This document shows positions 56,401 to 64,000 of a DNA stretch of 64,000 nt, piece by piece (the first letter of the stretch is position 1; each line of letters begins with the position of its first letter). The stretch is from Warburgia ugandensis. Its lineage: Eukaryota; Streptophyta; Magnoliopsida; Canellales; Canellaceae. The notes beneath the pieces are model-generated. The model did not search any database and was not told the origin of the DNA. It saw only the letters and a program-made list of their open reading frames with translations. The position numbers were made by a program, and so were the translations under genes. The DNA lies in NCBI GenBank assembly GCA_035236585.1, contig CP141128.1, positions 23,961,618 to 24,025,617 of the forward strand. The letters are read 5' to 3'.

Positions 56401-58484
56401 AATTAGTAAATTATCACTAATTAGGCTTAATTCTATAGTTTTGAAGGTCCAGGGAACAAATAAAAAAATGCACAAAATATCTAATTTGCCACAATAAATA
56501 GAAATTTCACATTCCAACTATATTAATAAATAAATTGTATAAATATCCCTATATTTTTAATATTTTAGTCTTAGAAATAACTTAATTATCATAAATTTGG
56601 ATTAAGGTACAAATGCAAAAATGTACAAAATATTTAATTTTGCACCAAAAAAAGCAATTTCACATTCTAGCTATTTTAAGAGATAAATTATATACATTTC
56701 TCTATATTTTTAATATTTAAATCTTAAAATGACTTAATTATCACTAATTAGGCTTAATTATACTATTTGATGAACTAGGGTATGAATGTAAAAAATACAC
56801 AAAATATCAATTTTACACTTGAAAGTGCATTTCACATTCCAAATATTTTAAGACATAAATTTTGTACATATCCCTATATTTTTAATATTTTACTCTTAGA
56901 AATCACTTAATTATCACTAATTAAGCTTAATTATACTATTTTGATGGTCTAGGGTACAAATGTAAAAAATGCACAAAATATCTAATTTGGCAAAAGAAAG
57001 AGCAATTTCATAATCCAACTATATTAAAAGAAAATTGAATACATATCCCCCTATTTTGAATATTTTAGTCTTAGAAATTATTTAATTATCACCATATAGA
57101 TTAATTTTGCTATTTTGAAGGTTGACAAACAAATGTAAATTATGCACAAAATATTTAATTTTTCTAAAGAAAGAGCAATTTCATATTCCAGCTATTTTAA
57201 AAGATAAATTGTATACGTATTCCTATATTTTGAATATTTTAGTTTTAGAAATCACTAAATTGTCATTAATTAAGCTTAATTTGATTACTTTGAAGGTCAA
57301 AGGCTCAAATGTAAAAAAATATACAAAATATTTAATTTTACAGAAGAAAGAGCAATTTCATATTCTAACTATTTTAAAAGATAAAATGTATATGTATCCC
57401 TCTATTTTGAATAATTTTGTCTTAGAAATCACTTATTTTTCATTAATTAGGCTTAATTCTACAGTTTTGAAGTCCATAGTACAAATATAAAAAATGCACA
57501 AAATATCTAATTTTACACAATAAAGAGAAATTTCTCATTCTAACTTATATTAAATTTTAAAACCGTATACATATCCCTATATTTTGAATATTTTAGTCTT
57601 AGTAATCACTTAATTATCACTAATTAGGCTAAATTCTACTATTTTGAAGGTCGAGGGTACAAATGTAATAGATGCATAAAATATTTAATTTTACATAAGG
57701 AAGAGAAATTTCACATTCCAACTATTTTAAAAGATAAATTGTATACATATCCCTTTATTTTGAATATTTTTTTCATAGAAAAGACTTAATTATCATTAAT
57801 TATGCTTAATTCTACTATTTTATAGGTTCAGGGTATAAATGTAAAAAATGATCAAAATATCTAATTTTTAACAAGATAGAGCACTTTCACATTACAACTA
57901 TATTAAAACTCAATCATATACATATGCCTATATTTTGAATATTTTAGTCTTAGAAATCACTTAATTATCACTAATGGGGCTTAATTCCATTGTTTTGAAG
58001 GTTGAGGGGAGAAATATAAAAAATGCACAAAATATCTAATTTTTCACATGAAAGAGCATTTCACATTCCAATAATTTAAAAGGATAAATTGTGTACATAT
58101 CCCTATATTTTGAATATTTTAAATTTTAAAATCACTTAATTATCCCTATATTTTGAATAATTTAGTCTTAGAAATTACTTAATTATCACTAATTAGACTT
58201 AATTCTATGGTTTTGAATGCCCAAGGTACAAATGTAAAAAATTCCCAAAATTTCTATTTACACAAGAAAGAGAAATTTCACGTTCTAGCTATATTAAAAG
58301 ATAAATTGTATACATATTCCTATATTTTGAATATTTTAATCTTAGAAATCACTTAATTATCATTAATTGGCTTAATTATACTATTTTGAAGGTCCAAGTT
58401 ACAAATGTAAAAAATGCACAAATATTTAATTTTACACAAGAAAGAGCAATTTCACATTCCAACTATATTACAAGATAAATTGTT
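53427..58484. repeat. 176-bp satellite, forward orientation
   Basis: About 28 diverged units in direct continuation of 50390-50989 after the solo LTR. Unit length varies through small indels and a few partial duplications (for example near 58100-58180, where TTAATTATC..ATATTTTGAATA repeats early). Open frames at 56294-56497 and 57122-57490 only follow the repeat. Confidence 0.92.
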
Positions 58485-61400
58485 AATTTTTGAGCATTTT
58501 TTACATTTGTAACCTCAACCTTCAAAATAGTAGAATTAAGCCTAATTAGTGATAATGAAGTAATTTTTAAGACTAAGATATTCAAAATATAGGGATATAT
58601 ATATAATTTATCTTTTAAAATAATTAGAATGTCTAATTGCTTTTTTTTGTGTAAAATTAGATATTTTGTCCATTTTTTACATTTGTACTATTGACCTTCA
58701 AAATAGTAGAATTAAACCCAATTAATAATAATTAAGTGATTTTTAAGACTAAATATAAAAAACATATGCATATGTATGCAATTTATCTTTTAAATTAGTT
58801 GGAATGTGAAGTTGTTCTTTCTTTAACAAAATTAAATATTTTGTGTATTTTTTACATTTGTACTCACAATCTTCAAAATAGTATAATTATGCCTAATTAG
58901 TAATAATAAGTTATTTCTAAGACTAAAATATTCAAAATATAGAGATATGTATACAATTTATCTTTTAATATAGTTGGAAAGTGAAATTAGTCTTTCTAAT
59001 AACAAATTAGATATTTTGTGCATTTTTTACATTTGTACCCTAAACCTTCAAAATAGTAGAATTAAATCCAATTAATGATAATTAAGTGATTTTTAAGACT
59101 AAAATATAAAAAATATATGCACATGTATACAATTTATCTTTTAATATGTTGGACAGTAAAATTGCTCTTTCTTCTATCAAATTAGACATTTTTTACATTT
59201 GCACCTTAGTCTTTCAAAACAGTAAGACTAAAATATTCAAAATATAAGGATATGTATATAATTTATCTTTTTATATAGTTGAAATGTGAAATTGCTCTTT
59301 CTTGTGTCAAATAAGATTTTTATGCATCTTGTACATTTATACCTAGACCTTCAAAACAGTAGAATTAAGCCTAATTAGTGATAATATTGTGAATTAAAAT
59401 ACTAAAATATTCAAAATATACGAATACATATATAATTTATCTTTTAATAGAGTTAGAATATGAAATTGTTCTTTCTTGTGTCAAATTAGATAATTTGTGC
59501 ATTTTTTATATTTGTACCTTAGACCTTCAAAATAGTAGAATTAAGTCTAATTAGTGATACCTAAGTGATTTCTAAGGCTAAAATTTTCAAAATATAGCGA
59601 TATGTATACAATTTATCTTTTTAAGTTGTTGGAATGTTAAATTGCTCTTTCTTGTGTAAAATTAAATATTTTGTGTATTTTTTACTTTTGTGTATTGGAC
59701 CTTCAAAATAGTAGAATTAAGTGATTTTTAAAAAAGTCAAAATATAGGGATTTACATACAATTTATTTTTTAATATAGTTGGAATGTGAAATTGCTCTTT
59801 CTTGTGTAAAATTAGATATTTTGTGCATTTTTTACATTTGTACCCTAGACCTTTAAAATAGTAGAATTAAGCCTAATTAGTGATAATTAAGTGACTTCTA
59901 AAACTAAAATAGTCAAAATATAGGGATATGTATACAATTTATCTTATAAATTAGTTAGAATATGAAATTGCACTTTCTTTCACAGAATTAAATGTTTTGC
60001 GCATAATTCATATTTGTACCCTTGACCTTCAAAATAGTAGAATTAAGCCCAATTAGTGATAATTAAGTGATTTCTAAGACTAAAATATTTAAAATATGGG
60101 GATACGTATACAATTTATCTTTTAATATAATTGGATTGTGAAATTTCTCTTTCTTTTGTTAAATGTTTAGTGCATTTTTTACATTTGTACCCTAGTCATT
60201 CAAAATAGTAGAATTAAGACTAATTTGTGATAATTAAGTAATATTTGAGACTAAAATATTAAAAATATATAGATATGTATACAATTTATCTCTTATAATA
60301 GTTACAATGTGAAATTGCTCTTTCTTTAGCAAAATTAGATATTTTGTGCAATTTTCACATTTGGTACCCTAGACCTTAAAAACAGTAGAATTAAGCCTAA
60401 TTAGTGATAATTAAGTGATTTTTGAAAATAAAATATTCAAAATATAGGAATATGTATACAATTTTTTTTTTAATATAGTTGGAATGTGAAATTACTCTTT
60501 CTTATGTCAAATTAGATTTTTTGTGCATTTTTTATTTGTACCCTCAACATACAAAATAGTATAATTGAGCCTAATAAGTGTTAATTAAGTATTTTTTTAA
60601 GACGAATATTCAAAATATTGAGATATTTATACAATTTATCTTTTAATATAGTTGGAATGTAAAATTGCTCTTTCTTATGTAAAGTTTTATATTTTGTGTG
60701 TTTTTTAGATTTATACCATAGACCTTCAAAATAGTAGAATTAAGTGTAATTAGTGGTAATTAAGTGATTTTTAAAATTAAAATATTCACAATATAGGGAT
60801 ATATATTTAATTTATCTTTTAAAATAGTTAGACTATGAAATTTTTGTTTCTTATGGAAAACTATATATTTTGTGCATTTTTTACATTTGCATCCAGGACC
60901 TTCAAAATAATAGAATTAATCATAATTAATGATAATTAAGTAATTTCCAAGACTAAAATATTTAAAATATCAGGATTTATATATGTTTTATCTTTTAATG
61001 CAGTTGAAATGTGAAATTGCACTTTCTTTTGCAAAATTAGATATTTTGTGATTTTTTACATTTGTAACCTGGACCTTTAAAATAATATAATTAAGCTAAT
61101 TAGTGATAATTGAGTGTTTTTTAGGAGAAAAATATTTAAAATATAGGGATATGTATACAATTTATCTTTTAAAATAGTTGGAGTGTGAAATTGCTTTTTC
61201 CTGTGTAAAATTAGATATTTTATGCATTTTTTACATTTGCACAATTGACCTTCAAAATCGAAGAATTATGCCCAATTAGTGATAATTAACTTATTTAAAA
61301 TATTGGGAGTTGTATATAATTTATCTTTTCATATAGTTGGAATGTGAAATTGCTCTTTCTTTTACAAAATTAGATATTTTGTGCCTTTTTACATTAGTAA

Positions 61401-64000
61401 CCTAGACCTTCAAAATGGTAGAATTAAGCCTAATTATCAATTATTAAGTGTTTTCTAAGACTAAAATATTCAAAATATAGGAATATGTATATAATTTATC
61501 TTTTAAAATTATTAGAATGTGGAATTTCTCTTTCTTTAAAAAAATTAAATATTATGTGTGTTTCTTACATTTGTACCTTAGACCTCCAAAACAATAGAAT
61601 TAAGCCTAATTAGTGATAATTAAGTAATTTTTAAGACTAAAATATTCAAAATATAGGGATATGTATACAATTTTCTTTTAATATAGTTGGAATGTGAAAT
61701 TGCTCTTTCTCGTGTCAAATTAGATATTTTGTACATTTTTTTGTTTGTACCCTAGATGTAAAAAATAGTAAAATTGATCCTGATAAGTGATCATTATGTA
61801 ATTTTTAAGACTAAAATATTCAAAATATAGGGATATATATACAATTTACCTTTCAAATTAGTTGGAATGTGCAATTGCCCTTTCTTGTGTAAAGTTAAAT
61901 ATTTTATGTACTTTTTACATTTGTACCCTAGACCTTCAAAATAGTAAAATTAAGCCCAATTAGTTATAACTAAGTAATTTATAAGACCAAAATATTAAAA
62001 ATATATGAATATATATGTTTAATCTTCTAATATAGTTGGAATGTGAAATTGTTGCTTATTTTGCAAAATTAAATATTTTGTGCATCTTTTACATTTGTTA
62101 CTAACATCTTCAAAATAGTAGAATTAAGAATAATTAGTGAAAATTAAGTGATTTCTAAGATTAAAATTTTCCAAACATATGAATATATATAAAATTTATC
62201 TTTTAAAATAGTTAGAATGTGAAATTTCTCTTTCTTTAATAAAATTACATATTTTATGTGTTTGTTACATTTGTAATCTACCTTCATAATAGTTGAATTA
62301 AGCCTAATTAATGATATTAAGTGATTTCTAAGGCTAAAATATTCAAAATATAGGGATATATATATAATTTATCTTTTAACATAGTTCGAATGTGAAATTG
62401 TTGTTTGTTTTGAAAAGTTAGATATTTTTTGTATTTTTTTACATTTATTACCTACACCTTAAAAATAGTAGAATTAAGCTTAATTAGTGATAATCAAGTG
62501 ATTTCTAAGACTAAAATATTCAAAATATAGGGATATGTATACAATTTATCTTTTAACAAGATTGGAATATGAAATTGTTCTTTCTTGTGTAAAATTAGAT
62601 ATTTGAGCATTTTTTACACTTGTACCCTTGACCTTTAAAATAGTAGAATTAAGCCAAATTAATAATAATTAAGTGATTTCTAATACAAAAATATTAAAAA
62701 TATAGGCATATGTATACAATTTATCTTTTAGTATAGATGGAATATGAAAGAGCTCTTTCTTTTGCAAAATTAGATATTTTGTGCATTTTTTATATTTAAA
62801 CCCTCGACCATCAAAATAGTAGAATTAAGCCTAATTAGAGATAATTAAGTGATTTTTAAGCCTAAAATATTCAAATATAGGGATGTGAGTACAATTTATC
62901 TTTTAATATAGTTGGAATGTAAAATTTCTCTTTGTGCAAAATTAGATATTTTGTGAATTTTTACATTTGTATGCTGGACCTTCAAAATAGTAGAATAAAG
63001 CTTAAGTAGTGAAAATTTAGTGATTTTTAAGACAAAAATAGTCAAAATATAGCGATATGTATACAAGTAATCTCTTAAATTAGTTGGAATGTGAAATTGC
63101 TCTTTCTTGTGTAAAATTAGATATTTTGTGCAATTTTGCATTCGTACCTTGGACCTTCAAAATATTAAAAATATAGGGATTTATATGCAATTTATCTTTT
63201 AATATAGTTGGATTGTGAAATTATCCTTTCTTGTGTCAAATTAGCTATTTTGTGCATTTTTTACATTTTTTCATTGGACCTTCAAAATAGTAGAAAGCCT
63301 AATTGAGGGATAATTAAGTGATTTCTAAGATTAAAATATTCAAATATAGGGATAGATATATAATTTATCTTTTAATATAGTTGGAACATAAAATTGCTCT
63401 TTCTTGTGTTAAATTAGATAATTTGTGCATTTTTAATTTTTGTACCTTGAACTTTCAATATAGTAGAATTAAGCCCAATTAGTAATAATTTATCTTTTAA
63501 TGTAGTTGGAATGTGAAACTGCTCCTTCCTGTATGAAATTATATATTTTGTGCATTTTTTACATTTGTATGTTGGACATCCAAAATAGTAGAATTACACC
63601 TAATTAGTGATAATTAAGTGATTTCTAAAACTAAAATAGTCAAAATATAGGGATATGTATACAATTTATCCTTTAAATTAGTTAGATTGTGAAATTGACC
63701 TTTCATTACAAAAATTAGATATTTCGTACATTTTTTTATTTGTACCTTATTCCTTGAAAATAGTAGAGTTAATCCTAATTAGTGATAATTAAGTTATTTC
63801 TAAAACTAAAATATTCAAAATATAGGGATATGTATATAATTTATCTTTTAAGATAGTTGGAATGTGAAATTACTCTTTCTTATATCAAATTAGATATTTT
63901 GTGCATTTTTTACATTACACTAGACCTTCAAAATAGTAGAATTAACCCTAATTAGTCATAATTAATTGATTTCCTATGACTAAAAAATTCAAAATATAGG
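58485..64000. repeat. 176-bp satellite, reverse orientation
   Basis: From about 58485 the array is inverted to the end of the window, roughly 31 units (AATTAGTGAT at 59875 and 60051, 176 bp apart). The array continues beyond the window. The frame at 62896-63141 (minus) is repeat-derived. Confidence 0.92.

Noticed and set aside
56294..57490. Frames encoding similar KEQFHI..ILKDKLYTY peptides
   Set aside because: Repeated peptide is the translated 176-bp satellite; the reverse block gives the same peptide on the other strand at 62896-63141.

Overview
The window reads as nuclear DNA of a flowering plant, from a gene-poor, heterochromatic (probably pericentromeric) region. The evidence is Ty3/gypsy elements of two plant-specific lineages (a Tekay/Del chromovirus with a chromodomain and an Athila pol fragment), tRNA-iMet-type primer sites, an RTE-type LINE, and intron-bearing relics of a plant DEAD-box helicase gene (RH57/ROK1 type). 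Tandem satellites fill much of the rest. The species cannot be named from this sequence. I see no intact protein-coding gene; every coding trace carries stops, frameshifts or deletions.

Layout. 1-2318: a 160-bp satellite built of four 40-bp subunits, forward to about 1544 and then inverted. 2319-6235: RH57 pseudogene copy A plus a stray N-terminal piece. 6236-8600: AT-rich DNA with nothing recognisable. 8695-25653: an AT-rich satellite of about 176-bp units, split by an RTE LINE (11531-24448, minus). That LINE is itself split by a solo-LTR-like element of about 5.5 kb (12545-22766, plus), and that one by a second, oppositely oriented copy of 4.7 kb (12958-17651, minus). Both insertions have perfect 5-bp target duplications. 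25654-26015: unassigned. 26016-35511: a decayed Tekay chromovirus (minus). 35512-37927: Athila pol (plus). 37932-40492: a third copy of the giant LTR, now joined to a primer site and gag start. 40493-48539: RH57 pseudogene copy B, a duplicate of 2319-5744, interrupted by a rearranged non-autonomous LTR element (42518-47282). 49136-64000: further 176-bp satellite with two orientation switches and one solo LTR (50990-53426).

History that can be read. Satellite arrays came first; the LINE entered the satellite, a giant-LTR element entered the LINE, and another copy entered that. The three LTR families (about 2.4, 2.7 and 4.7-5.5 kb) share end sequences (start TGTAA, end near GGTCGTCACA), a U3 block and body blocks, so they are relatives within one chromovirus-like lineage. 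The helicase relic was duplicated when already damaged or shortly before; each copy then collected its own lesions, several of them CGA to TGA changes as expected from loss of methylated CpG.

All homology statements come from reading the sequence and from remembered family motifs, not from database searches. Identity figures are by-eye impressions.
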